A DNA stretch of 64,000 nucleotides, taken from contig NZ_CP108006.1 of the NCBI RefSeq assembly GCF_036127095.1, positions 3,534,001-3,598,000 of the forward strand. Reading direction: 5' to 3'. Positions 16,624 to 24,226 of this stretch are shown piece by piece. The notes under the pieces were generated by a model. That model had not been told where the DNA came from and made no database searches. It saw nothing but the letters and a program-made list of their open reading frames with translations. Position 1 is the first letter of the stretch. Each line of letters opens with the position of its first letter. The position numbers and the translations under genes are program-made. The DNA comes from Streptomyces sp. NBC_00335. Lineage in GTDB: Bacteria > Actinomycetota > Actinomycetes > Streptomycetales > Streptomycetaceae.

Positions 16624-17439
16624 TCAGGCCGGGCCCGCGGGTTCGAACCCGGCCAGCATCTGCTCCAGCGCCTGCTGGTCCGGGCCCACGAAGGGGTCGA
16701 GGCCCGGGGCGAGGCCCACGGTGTCGAGCATCCGGGCGATGAGTGCGACCCCGGCGGCCGGCGGCAGGTGGGTGGAGAGCACGAGCTCGGGGTCCATCTC
16801 CCGGAGCGGCCGGACCGTGGCGAGGAACTTCTCCCGGTCGGCGACGGTCACCCAGGGGCTGTCCAGCGAGGCCCAGAACAGCTGGGCGGCCCGCAGGTCC
16901 TCGGGCCCCACCGCCCCGGCCTCGCCGCCGGCCGCGAGGTCGCCGTCGGGGAGGGGGGCGCCGAAGCAGTCGGAGCTGAAGCAGGCCCGCGACCGGTCGT
17001 CGTAGAAGCCCACGGTCGCGGGGTTGTCGAAGAGGGGCGGCCGGAAGGCGGTGAGGGAGCGGTCGCCGACGTCGAGCCGCTGGCCGGGGTTGAGGAAGTA
17101 GACCCGGTCCATCGGCAGCGGGCGCTCCGTGGTCATCTCGCCGGCGCCGAGGAAGGTGGTCACCACGCGGGCCTCGGGGGCGGCCTCCAGCAGGGCGAAG
17201 ATCCCGCCGGTGTGGTCCCGGTCCGGGTGCGTCAGCCAGATCCACCGCACGTCGGCGGGGTCGACGGCCTCGGACAGGGTCTTCAGGAAGTCACGGTCGG
17301 GCAGGCCGAGGCCGGTGTCGACCACCACGGGCTCACGGGCGTGCAGGACGAAGGCGTTGACCGGGATGAAGCCGACCCCGGGCGCTTCCAGGGCGTCCCC
17401 GAGGACCGTGATGTCCCGGCCGAGTGTGCGTGTGGTCAT
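16624..17439 (-). CDS. MBL-fold metallo-hydrolase
   Basis: A 271-residue metallo-beta-lactamase-fold protein. The metal motif THPDRDHTGG (HxDxDH variant of HxHxDH) is at about residues 70-79, preceded by VVVDTGLGLPDRDF. Downstream ligands are in FSSDCFGAP and the final VLSTHLPPAAG. The first His of HxHxDH is replaced as in flavodiiron-type ODP domains, so a di-iron or redox role is possible instead of zinc hydrolysis. The start ATG at 17439 is the first in frame. It is separated from mqnA by a structured 220-bp gap. Confidence 0.85.
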   Translation of the reverse strand: MTTRTLGRDITVLGDALEAPGVGFIPVNAFVLHAREPVVVDTGLGLPDRDFLKTLSEAVDPADVRWIWLTHPDRDHTGGIFALLEAAPEARVVTTFLGAGEMTTERPLPMDRVYFLNPGQRLDVGDRSLTAFRPPLFDNPATVGFYDDRSRACFSSDCFGAPLPDGDLAAGGEAGAVGPEDLRAAQLFWASLDSPWVTVADREKFLATVRPLREMDPELVLSTHLPPAAGVALIARMLDTVGLAPGLDPFVGPDQQALEQMLAGFEPAGPA

Positions 17440-17588
17440 GGCGGAGCTCCGATGGCCCCCTGGATGAGCACGCTCGCGACCGCCCGGGCTCCCCCCGGCC
17501 CGCCCTCCCTCTCATCGTGTCCCCGCAAGGCCCCGTACGCACGCCCGCGCGGGCGAGGTGAAAGGACAACGCATTCCCGGTGAACGGC

Positions 17589-17647
17589 GGGCATTCGCCT
17601 TTCCGCCCCTTATACCCGGGCGGAAAGAAGCGGAAGGCGAATACCCC
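17589..17647 (-). promoter_or_regulatory. Structured RNA hairpin between mqnA and MBL gene
   Basis: On the minus strand, downstream of the mqnA stop, two overlapping stems can form. One pairs TTTCCGCCC with GGGCGGAAA. The other pairs ATTCGCCTTCCGC with GCGGAAAGGCGAAT (one bulge) and uses the same bases. The element may be a terminator for mqnA or a switch in front of the MBL gene; the sequence alone cannot decide. Confidence 0.55.
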
Positions 17648-17658
17648 CATAAACCTTG

Positions 17659-18531
<873 letters not shown>

Positions 18532-18666
18532 CTAGCCCCCGTGTCTCCGTCAGCCGTCTGGCGGGTCTCAAACGTCCGAGTGACGTGATCTTTCCCTCTG
18601 GTCTCGGCCGGGATGTGCGTGCTAGGCTCGACGCAAGTTGCAGTTTGGTTTCCCTTGCAGTACGAG

Positions 18667-18696
18667 GCCTGCGGAGAATGTGACCCGCAGGCTTTT
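18667..18696 (+). promoter_or_regulatory. Attenuator-like hairpin in cold-shock gene leader
   Basis: An 8-bp perfect stem (GCCTGCGG at 18667-18674 with CCGCAGGC at 18685-18692) is followed at once by TTTT and then by a second TTTT run at 18702. It lies about 65 bp before the start of the cold-shock gene. This is the layout of an intrinsic terminator inside a 5' leader, and T-runs are rare in this genome. Confidence 0.6.
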
Positions 18697-18759
18697 GTAG
18701 TTTTCAGACTTCTTAGCAGGTTCTGGAGCAGGGCGACCCTTTGGCCCATAGGAGGGCTC

Positions 18760-18963
18760 ATGGCTACCGGAACCGTCAAGTGGTTCAACGCTGAAAAGGG
18801 CTTCGGCTTCATCGCCCAGGACGGCGGCGGCCCGGATGTCTTCGTCCACTACTCCGCGATCAACGCCGCCGGCTTCCGCTCCCTTGAGGAGAACCAGCTG
18901 GTGAACTTCGACGTCACCCAGGGCCCGAAGGGCCCGCAGGCGGAGAACGTCACCCCGGCCTAG
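18760..18963 (+). CDS. Cold-shock domain protein
   Basis: A 67-residue single OB-fold RNA chaperone. RNP1-like KGFGFIAQ and RNP2-like VFVHYSAI motifs are intact, and [16 protein letters not shown] opens the protein as in CspA homologues. GGAGGG lies 4 nt before the ATG at 18760; the longer reading frame upstream is the leader. The leader contains an attenuator-like hairpin, and a strong terminator follows the stop, so the gene is monocistronic. Confidence 0.95.
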   Translation: MATGTVKWFNAEKGFGFIAQDGGGPDVFVHYSAINAAGFRSLEENQLVNFDVTQGPKGPQAENVTPA

Positions 18964-19003
18964 TCGCCTGGGCCAACCAATCGCGGTTGGATATGCAGTA
19001 CCC

Positions 19004-19056
19004 AAGGAGCCCTGTCTTCTCTGCGCGAGCAGAGTCGACGGGGCTCCTGCCTTTTC
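19004..19056 (+). terminator. Terminator after cold-shock gene
   Basis: The stem AGGAGCCC (19005-19012) with GGGCTCCT (19041-19048) has an internal imperfect arm (CTGCGCGAGCAG). The sequence TGCCTTTTCC follows, giving a stem with a T-run. Confidence 0.85.
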
Positions 19057-19083
19057 CCTGGCCGGGTCGTCGGACCGGACCAG

Positions 19084-19132
19084 CGGCGCAGCGCCCCCGG
19101 CACCCTTCGACGGTGCCGGGGGCGCTGCGCCG
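19084..19132. terminator. Perfect 21-bp-arm hairpin
   Basis: The arms 19084-19104 and 19112-19132 are perfect reverse complements around the 7-nt loop CTTCGAC. The very GC-rich stem lacks a T-run. It is best read as a second, bidirectional insulator between the cold-shock unit and the TetR unit. Confidence 0.85.
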
Positions 19133-19188
19133 TATCCGACCGTGACATATCCGGCAGCACGGAGCGAAACGGCCCCCTCTCCTCCTCT

Positions 19189-19227
19189 CCTAGGCCCCCT
19201 AGGGTCATACCTAGGACTCCTAGGTAT
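19189..19227 (+). promoter_or_regulatory. CCTAGG palindromic operator of TetR gene
   Basis: CCTAGG occurs four times, at 19189, 19198, 19210 and 19219, as two pairs with 9-bp spacing. The second pair is the core of a perfect 21-bp palindrome (10-bp arms 19207-19216 and 19218-19227). It ends 32 bp before the regulator start, so autorepression by the adjacent TetR protein is the natural reading. Confidence 0.7.
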
Positions 19228-19259
19228 AAGTTGTGGGGACTGAGCAACGGGAGGGGCAC

Positions 19260-19853
19260 ATGGTGCGGATGGGGTTGACAGCCGAGCGGGTCACCGTGGT
19301 GGGGGCCGAGGTGGCGGATGACGTGGGGCTGCACCGGGTGACCATGGCGCAGGTCGCGCGGCGGCTCGGGGTGCAGGACGCGAGCCTCTACGCGCACGTC
19401 CGCAGCCTGGAGGACCTCCGCGGGCGGATCGCGCTGCTGGCGGCGGACGAGAAGACGCTGCTCATCGCGGAGGCGACCGCCGGGCTCGCGGGACGGGACG
19501 CGCTCGTCGCGTACGCCAACGCCTGGCGGGAGTACGCCCACCGGTTCCCCGGCCGCTACGCGGCGACGCAGGCCCCGATCAAGATCGACCCCGAGCTGGC
19601 CGCGAAGGCCCCCGGGCCGCGCCGCGCGGTCGCGCTGACCTACGGCATGCTGCGCGGCTACGGACTGGCGGAGCCCGATCTGACCGACGCGGCCCGGCTG
19701 CTGCGCAGCACGTTCCACGGGTTCGTCGCCCTGGAGGCCTCGGGCGGTTTCGCCCACGCGCGGACGCCGCAGGCTTCCTGGCTCTGGTCCCTCGACTCCC
19801 TGGACCTCCTGCTGAAGCACCGCGCCGCTCCCCGCAGGGGAGCCTCCGCGTGA
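19260..19853 (+). CDS. TetR family transcriptional regulator
   Basis: A 197-residue TetR-type regulator. The N-terminal helix-turn-helix is ERVTVVGAEVADDVG, TMAQVARRLGVQDASLYAHV, HVRSLEDL (residues about 7-50). The C-terminal part resembles the TetR_C_33/WHG group: YANAWREYAHRFPGRYAATQ, LLRSTFHGFVALEASGGF. GGGAGGGG precedes the ATG at 19260, with spacing short enough that GTG 19263 or ATG 19269 is possible. It overlaps the downstream hydrolase by 4 bp, making a two-gene operon behind the CCTAGG operator. Confidence 0.9.
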   Translation: MVRMGLTAERVTVVGAEVADDVGLHRVTMAQVARRLGVQDASLYAHVRSLEDLRGRIALLAADEKTLLIAEATAGLAGRDALVAYANAWREYAHRFPGRYAATQAPIKIDPELAAKAPGPRRAVALTYGMLRGYGLAEPDLTDAARLLRSTFHGFVALEASGGFAHARTPQASWLWSLDSLDLLLKHRAAPRRGASA

Positions 19854-20722
19854 GCGCCCCGACCACCGGCAGCCTGCGCGTGCCCGGCGCGACCCTGTAC
19901 TACGAGGTGCGCGGCCGGGGCCCGCTCCTGCTGCTGATCCCCGGCGGGACCGGTGGGGCGGCCGCCTTCGACGGCGTCGCCGACGCGCTGGCGGCCGAGT
20001 ACACCGTCGCGTCCTACGATCCGCGCGGCATGTCCCGCAGCCCGCTGGACGAACCGGAGGCCGTGCAGAGCGTGGCCGAGCACGCCGAGGACGCGCTGCG
20101 GCTGCTGGACCTGCTGTCGCCGGACGAGCCCGCCCGGGTGTTCGGCTCCAGCTCGGGCGCGATCGCGGCGCTCCACCTGCTGACGACCCGGCCCGAACGC
20201 CTCGTACGCCTCGTCGCGCACGAGCCCCCGGTGGTGGAGGTGCTGCCGGACGCTTCCGCGCACCGCGCGTTGCTCGTACGCGTACGGGACACCCTGGACG
20301 CGGAGGGGCTCATGCCGGCGATGGCCGTGTTCGCGGCGGGGCTGCGGAAGGACGGCGACGCGCCTGCTCCGGGCCCTGCCCGGGCCCCGGCCCCTGCCCC
20401 GACGGCCCTTCCGCCGCACGCGGCGGCCCGGGCCGAGCGGACGATGGCCGACCTGCCGTACTTCCTCGGGCGGATCGTGCCGGGCTTCATGGCGTACTCC
20501 CCCGACCTCCGGCGGCTGGAGGCGGTCTCGGACCGGCTCGTGCTCGCCGGCGGCCGGGACTCGCGGGGCGAGCTCCCCTACCGGCCGGCCGCGTTCCTCG
20601 CCGAGCGGTTCGGCAGGGAGCTGCTGCACTTCCCCGGCGGGCACACCGGCCTGACCACGCACCCCGCCGAGTTCGGCGGGGCGCTGGGGCAGGCCTTCGG
20701 GGACCAGGTCGAGACGGACTAG
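19850..20722 (+). CDS. Alpha/beta hydrolase
   Basis: A 290-residue alpha/beta-hydrolase. The oxyanion region LLLIPGGTGGAAAFDGVA, SYDPRGMSRS, nucleophile elbow FGSSSGAIAAL (Ser at about residue 100) and a late His in PGGHTGLTTHP are present. An Ala/Pro low-complexity insert sits at about residues 165-190. The GTG start overlaps the TetR stop (GTGA), so the regulator probably controls this enzyme in response to its substrate, which is unknown. The 3' end overlaps the convergent transglycosylase by 4 bp. Confidence 0.88.
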   Translation: MSAPTTGSLRVPGATLYYEVRGRGPLLLLIPGGTGGAAAFDGVADALAAEYTVASYDPRGMSRSPLDEPEAVQSVAEHAEDALRLLDLLSPDEPARVFGSSSGAIAALHLLTTRPERLVRLVAHEPPVVEVLPDASAHRALLVRVRDTLDAEGLMPAMAVFAAGLRKDGDAPAPGPARAPAPAPTALPPHAAARAERTMADLPYFLGRIVPGFMAYSPDLRRLEAVSDRLVLAGGRDSRGELPYRPAAFLAERFGRELLHFPGGHTGLTTHPAEFGGALGQAFGDQVETD

Positions 20723-22416
20723 CTCTTGCCGGTCGGCTGGTCGGTCGCCGGGGGCTCGGTGACCGGGGGCTCGGTGACGGTGATCTCCAGGAAGAGCACC
20801 ACCTGGTCCGAGATCCGCACGCGGAGCGTGTAGGTGCCCGCGGCGACGCCGGTGGTGGACAGTTCCGGCAGGTCGATCTTGCCGTCGGCCGCCGTCGCCG
20901 GGAGCGCCAGCTCCGTCAGCTTCTTGCCGTCCTTGTCCAGGAAGTACGGGGTCTCCCCCGCCTTGGCCGGGTCCGCGGGGACCCACTTCCCGTCCTTGTC
21001 CTTGGTGCCGAGCCCGGCCGTGGCCTTGGCCTCGGCGACCGGCTTGTCCTTCGCCGTCGCCAGGAACTGCACGCCCTTGATCGCGGTTCCGGCTTCCGCG
21101 GTGAGCGCCTTGCCGGCGTTCGCGTCGCTGCGGACGAGCTTGTCCGCCTCCGGGACGGGTACCGGCTTGGCCGGGGTGACCTTGGCGCCGAACCGCACGG
21201 AGACCTCGGCCGAAGCGGCGTAGGCCGTGGCGCGCAGGGTGAAGGTGCCCGCCTTGAGGCCGGCCTTCAGCTTCGGGACCCTGACCAGGCCCTTGGCGTT
21301 GGTGCGCAGGACCGCGAAGTCCTTGCCGTCGGCCGCGAAGACGGTGCGGCCGGTGGTGTCGTCGTCGACCGAGAACACGATCGCCTGGTCGACGGCCGGC
21401 ATGCCGTCGGTCAGCACGGCCTTGATGAGCGGGAGGCGCTCGAACTCGGTCCCGGCCTCGGCCGTGACCTCGGCGGTGCCGATCCGGACCAGCTTGCCCA
21501 GGGTCGGCTTCGGGGTGGGGGTCGGCGTGGGAGTCGGCGGCTTCGGGGTCGGCGTCGGCGTCGGGGTCGGCGCGGGTGCCGGCGCGGGCGGCGGCGCGGG
21601 CAGGGTCGGCGGGTTCGGCGTCGGGTAGTTGCCGGACGGCGGGTTCGGTACCGGGGTCGCGCCCTGACCGGCCTGGTACTGGCGCATGTAGCCGAGCACC
21701 GTGTTCACGTACTCGCGCGACCTGTTGTAGCTGAGGATCGCCTTGTCGAGGTCGCCCGCGTCGGAGAGGTTGCGCTGGCCCGCGCAGAGGTAGAGGCCGG
21801 CGCCCAGTGCGGCGTCGTAGATGTTGTTCGGGTCGCGCTTGCCGTCGGCGTTGCCGTCGGCGCCCCAGGTCGACCAGGTGGAGGGGATGAACTGCATCGG
21901 GCCGACCGCGCGGTCGTACTCGGCGTCCGCGTCCCACTCGCCCTTGTCGGTGTCCTTGATCTCGGCGAAGCCGTTGCCGTCCAGGCGCGGCCCGCGGATC
22001 GCCTTCTCGGTGTACCCGTCCGCCTTGAGCCCGTAGCCGGAGGCGTGCACGGACTCCACCCTGCCTATGCCCGCGAGCAGTTGCCAGGGCAGGTGGCAGC
22101 CGGGAAGCGCGGCGGCCACCGAGATCCCGGCGCGCTTGTAGGCGTCGAGGGCGGTCGCGGGTATGCCGGCGGTGGCCCCGTCCGGGCTGGCGGCGCCGGG
22201 GGGCGCCGGCGGCGGGTCGGCGACCAGGTCCGGGAGCTCCAGCCGGGCGTCACCGCGATCGGTGGCCTGGGGGCTGTCGGGGGTCGGCTCGGCTTCCCCC
22301 GCACCCGCGATCGGTGTGTTGGTCACGACCGCGGCGGTGGTCAGGCTGGCCGCGAGGGCGGCCGTGCACATGACCTTGCGCGAGGTGTTGACGAGGTGAC
22401 GGTGAAGTGGCTTCAC
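20719..22416 (-). CDS. Secreted lytic transglycosylase with Ig-like C terminus
   Basis: A 565-residue exported protein. The signal peptide is followed by an MltB/SLT-type catalytic domain: WQLLAGIGRVESVHASG holds the catalytic Glu, and YDRAVGPMQFIPSTWSTWG, DPNNIYDAALGAGLYLC and LSYNRSREYVNTVLGYM complete it. A PT/PK-rich linker (about residues 270-310) leads to Ig-like domains that may bind wall polymers. It should cleave peptidoglycan glycan strands outside the membrane. The 305-bp upstream region is shared with the divergent DsbA-like gene. Confidence 0.9.
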   Translation of the reverse strand: MKPLHRHLVNTSRKVMCTAALAASLTTAAVVTNTPIAGAGEAEPTPDSPQATDRGDARLELPDLVADPPPAPPGAASPDGATAGIPATALDAYKRAGISVAAALPGCHLPWQLLAGIGRVESVHASGYGLKADGYTEKAIRGPRLDGNGFAEIKDTDKGEWDADAEYDRAVGPMQFIPSTWSTWGADGNADGKRDPNNIYDAALGAGLYLCAGQRNLSDAGDLDKAILSYNRSREYVNTVLGYMRQYQAGQGATPVPNPPSGNYPTPNPPTLPAPPPAPAPAPTPTPTPTPKPPTPTPTPTPKPTLGKLVRIGTAEVTAEAGTEFERLPLIKAVLTDGMPAVDQAIVFSVDDDTTGRTVFAADGKDFAVLRTNAKGLVRVPKLKAGLKAGTFTLRATAYAASAEVSVRFGAKVTPAKPVPVPEADKLVRSDANAGKALTAEAGTAIKGVQFLATAKDKPVAEAKATAGLGTKDKDGKWVPADPAKAGETPYFLDKDGKKLTELALPATAADGKIDLPELSTTGVAAGTYTLRVRISDQVVLFLEITVTEPPVTEPPATDQPTGKS

Positions 22417-22721
22417 AGTGCGGCGATCCCCCCAGAGCGGGGGCCGGTCCGGCCCCCGTAAAACGTAAAAAAAGTCATATAACGCTCCGCACGCCCCGAA
22501 ACATCCTCGCGCGGACGGCCGATCGGGCCGTTGAGGTTAACTGTCTATCAGTTCTTCGCGCGCGACTCACCGCCGCCCCGGGAGATGTGCCCCACCCTTC
22601 GCCGGGCCTTCACAGGACCTTTCACGGGAGCTCGCCCGGAACCGGACAAAGGACTTAAGTCCCCGCCCGATTCGTACCAATGACACCTACTTGAGTGCTC
22701 TACGGTCTTTATCCTTGGGGA
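22417..22721. other. Divergent intergenic region, no gene seen
   Basis: About 305 bp separate the transglycosylase and DsbA-like genes. The first 80 bp are AT-rich for this genome (ACGTAAAAAAAGTCATATAA), consistent with the transglycosylase promoter. AACTG-TCTAT-CAGTT at 22539-22553 is a small perfect inverted repeat. ACTTGAGTGCTCTACGGT near 22688-22705 may be part of the DsbA-like promoter. No convincing open frame is present. Confidence 0.6.
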
Positions 22722-23531
22722 ATGGCAAGCAGCAAGAAGGACCAGCGGCGCGCGGCCCGCGACCGGATGCGCGAGGAGCGCGAGGCCCTGGCCCGACGCG
22801 AGAAGCTGCGCGGGCGCGTGCTGATCGGTGGCGCGCTGGTCGCCGTACTGGCCCTCGCGGTCGGCATCGGCATGTACGCGGCGAACTCCTCCGGCTCCGC
22901 GGACTCCGCCGACGAGGGGGCCGGCAAGCCCTTCGTCCAGCCGGCCAACACCACCGGCAAGGACGGGATCGTGATCCCGTACGGCAAGGCCGACGCGAAG
23001 AACGTCCTCTCCGTCTGGCTCGACCCCCGCTGCCCCTACTGCGCGGGCGTCGAGACCGGCCTCGGCACGACCATCAAGGAGCAGGCGGACGCGGGCACGT
23101 ACCGCGTCGAGTACCACTTCGCCACGTTTCTGGACAAGGCGCTGGGCGGCGGCAAGGGCTCCAAGCGGGCGGTCAACGCGCTGGGCGCTGCGGTGAACGA
23201 GGGCCCGGAGAAGTTCATGGAGTACCTCCAGGTGCTCTACAAGAACCACCCGGAGAAGGAATCGGACGACAAGTTCGGCTCCACCGCCACCCTGCTGGAG
23301 CTCGCGGAGCAGGTCCCGGGCCTGCGGACGCCCGCCTTCAACCAGGCGGTCAAGGAACTCACCTACATGCCGTGGGTCGAGAAGGTCGGCCAGGCCTTCT
23401 ACGACCAGGACATGCAGGGCACCCCGGACGTCTCCATCAACGGCAAGAAGCTCACGGTGAACTCGGGGCAGGGCATCGACTCGATCACCCCGGACGCCTT
23501 CAAGAAGCTGATCTCCGAGAACCTGAAGTAG
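22722..23531 (+). CDS. Membrane-anchored DsbA-like thioredoxin-fold protein
   Basis: A 269-residue protein. The N terminus is highly charged (KKDQRRAARDRMREEREALARRE), followed by one membrane helix (VLIGGALVAVLALAVGIGMYAA) and an extracytoplasmic thioredoxin fold. The active site CPYC is in WLDPRCPYCAGVE, and a cis-Pro-like segment is in QGTPDVSINGKK. It probably acts in disulphide formation or reduction of exported proteins. The ATG at 22722 follows TTGGGGA, and the frame upstream of it is in the promoter zone. Confidence 0.9.
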   Translation: MASSKKDQRRAARDRMREEREALARREKLRGRVLIGGALVAVLALAVGIGMYAANSSGSADSADEGAGKPFVQPANTTGKDGIVIPYGKADAKNVLSVWLDPRCPYCAGVETGLGTTIKEQADAGTYRVEYHFATFLDKALGGGKGSKRAVNALGAAVNEGPEKFMEYLQVLYKNHPEKESDDKFGSTATLLELAEQVPGLRTPAFNQAVKELTYMPWVEKVGQAFYDQDMQGTPDVSINGKKLTVNSGQGIDSITPDAFKKLISENLK

Positions 23532-23702
23532 CCGGACGGCGGCCGGCGGTCAGGCCGGCTCCGCCGCTCCGGCCGCCGCCACCCGCGGCCCGGCGCCCTC
23601 TTGGGCGAAACGGCCGTGCGCGCTGCTGCGTGGAAGTACGTTCAGATGCAGCTCGTCATGGGTCCTGGACGAGGGATGCGGGAACACGGGGGTGGGTGCG
23701 AG

Positions 23703-24182
23703 GTGCTGGCCGAATCATTGGCGGCGTTGGCCGCGGCGGGAGGCGCCGCGGTCGTACAGGCCGCGACGACGGACGCGTGGACGGAAGTCCGCGACCGGGT
23801 CGCGCGGTGGTTCGGCCGGGGCGACGGTGAGCTGGAGCGGGTCCAGCTGGAACGCCTGGACCGGAGCGCGGCCGAACTCGTGGCCGCCGGCGGGTCGGAT
23901 CAGGAACAGGAGCAGGCCCTCCAGGCGAGGGTGTGGCGGACCCGTATCGAAGACCTCCTGGAGAGCCTGGACGACGACGCGGAGCGGGAGCAGGCGGCCA
24001 CCGAGCTGTGCGCCCTGCTGGAGGACACTTCAGCAGCCGGCGGGGTCTCGGCCGGAACCGGCGGCGTGGCCGCAGGACGGGACGTCAGCGTGAAGGCCGA
24101 GGGCGGCTCGATCGCGGCGGCCGTCCTGCACGGAGGCGCGCACATCGGCCCCCCTCCGGTGCCGGATCCGTCCCGGGGCTGA
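23703..24182 (+). CDS. Small protein preceding NLR, possible amyloid-linked effector
   Basis: A 159-residue protein. A hydrophobic helical N terminus (LAESLAALAAAGGAAVVQAATTDAW split by Gly) is followed by charged helices (about residues 30-110) and a Gly/Ala-rich tail. The tail reads GGVAAGRDVSVKAEGGSIAA then AVLHGGAHIG. The GTG at 23703 is preferred, giving the hydrophobic start I recall in related actinobacterial proteins; ATGs at 23676 and 23646 are alternatives. The tail motif VKAEGGSIAA resembles VHAAQGSMAA at the start of the next protein. It may be a membrane-acting effector triggered by the NLR, which is an inference. Confidence 0.65.
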   Translation: MLAESLAALAAAGGAAVVQAATTDAWTEVRDRVARWFGRGDGELERVQLERLDRSAAELVAAGGSDQEQEQALQARVWRTRIEDLLESLDDDAEREQAATELCALLEDTSAAGGVSAGTGGVAAGRDVSVKAEGGSIAAAVLHGGAHIGPPPVPDPSRG

Positions 24183-24226
24183 CCGGACCGGCGTTCCCAA
24201 GCCTCCCCACGCCACCGGTCGGTGGC

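Noticed and set aside
16640..16660. GGGTTCGAACCCGG, resembling a tRNA T-arm
   Set aside because: It lies inside the MBL hydrolase C-terminal codons, and no acceptor, D or anticodon arms surround it.
19658..21937. Long minus-strand frame covering the TetR, hydrolase and transglycosylase genes
   Set aside because: Composition is Arg/Gly/His noise, and the frame is antisense to two recognisable genes and out of frame with the third.
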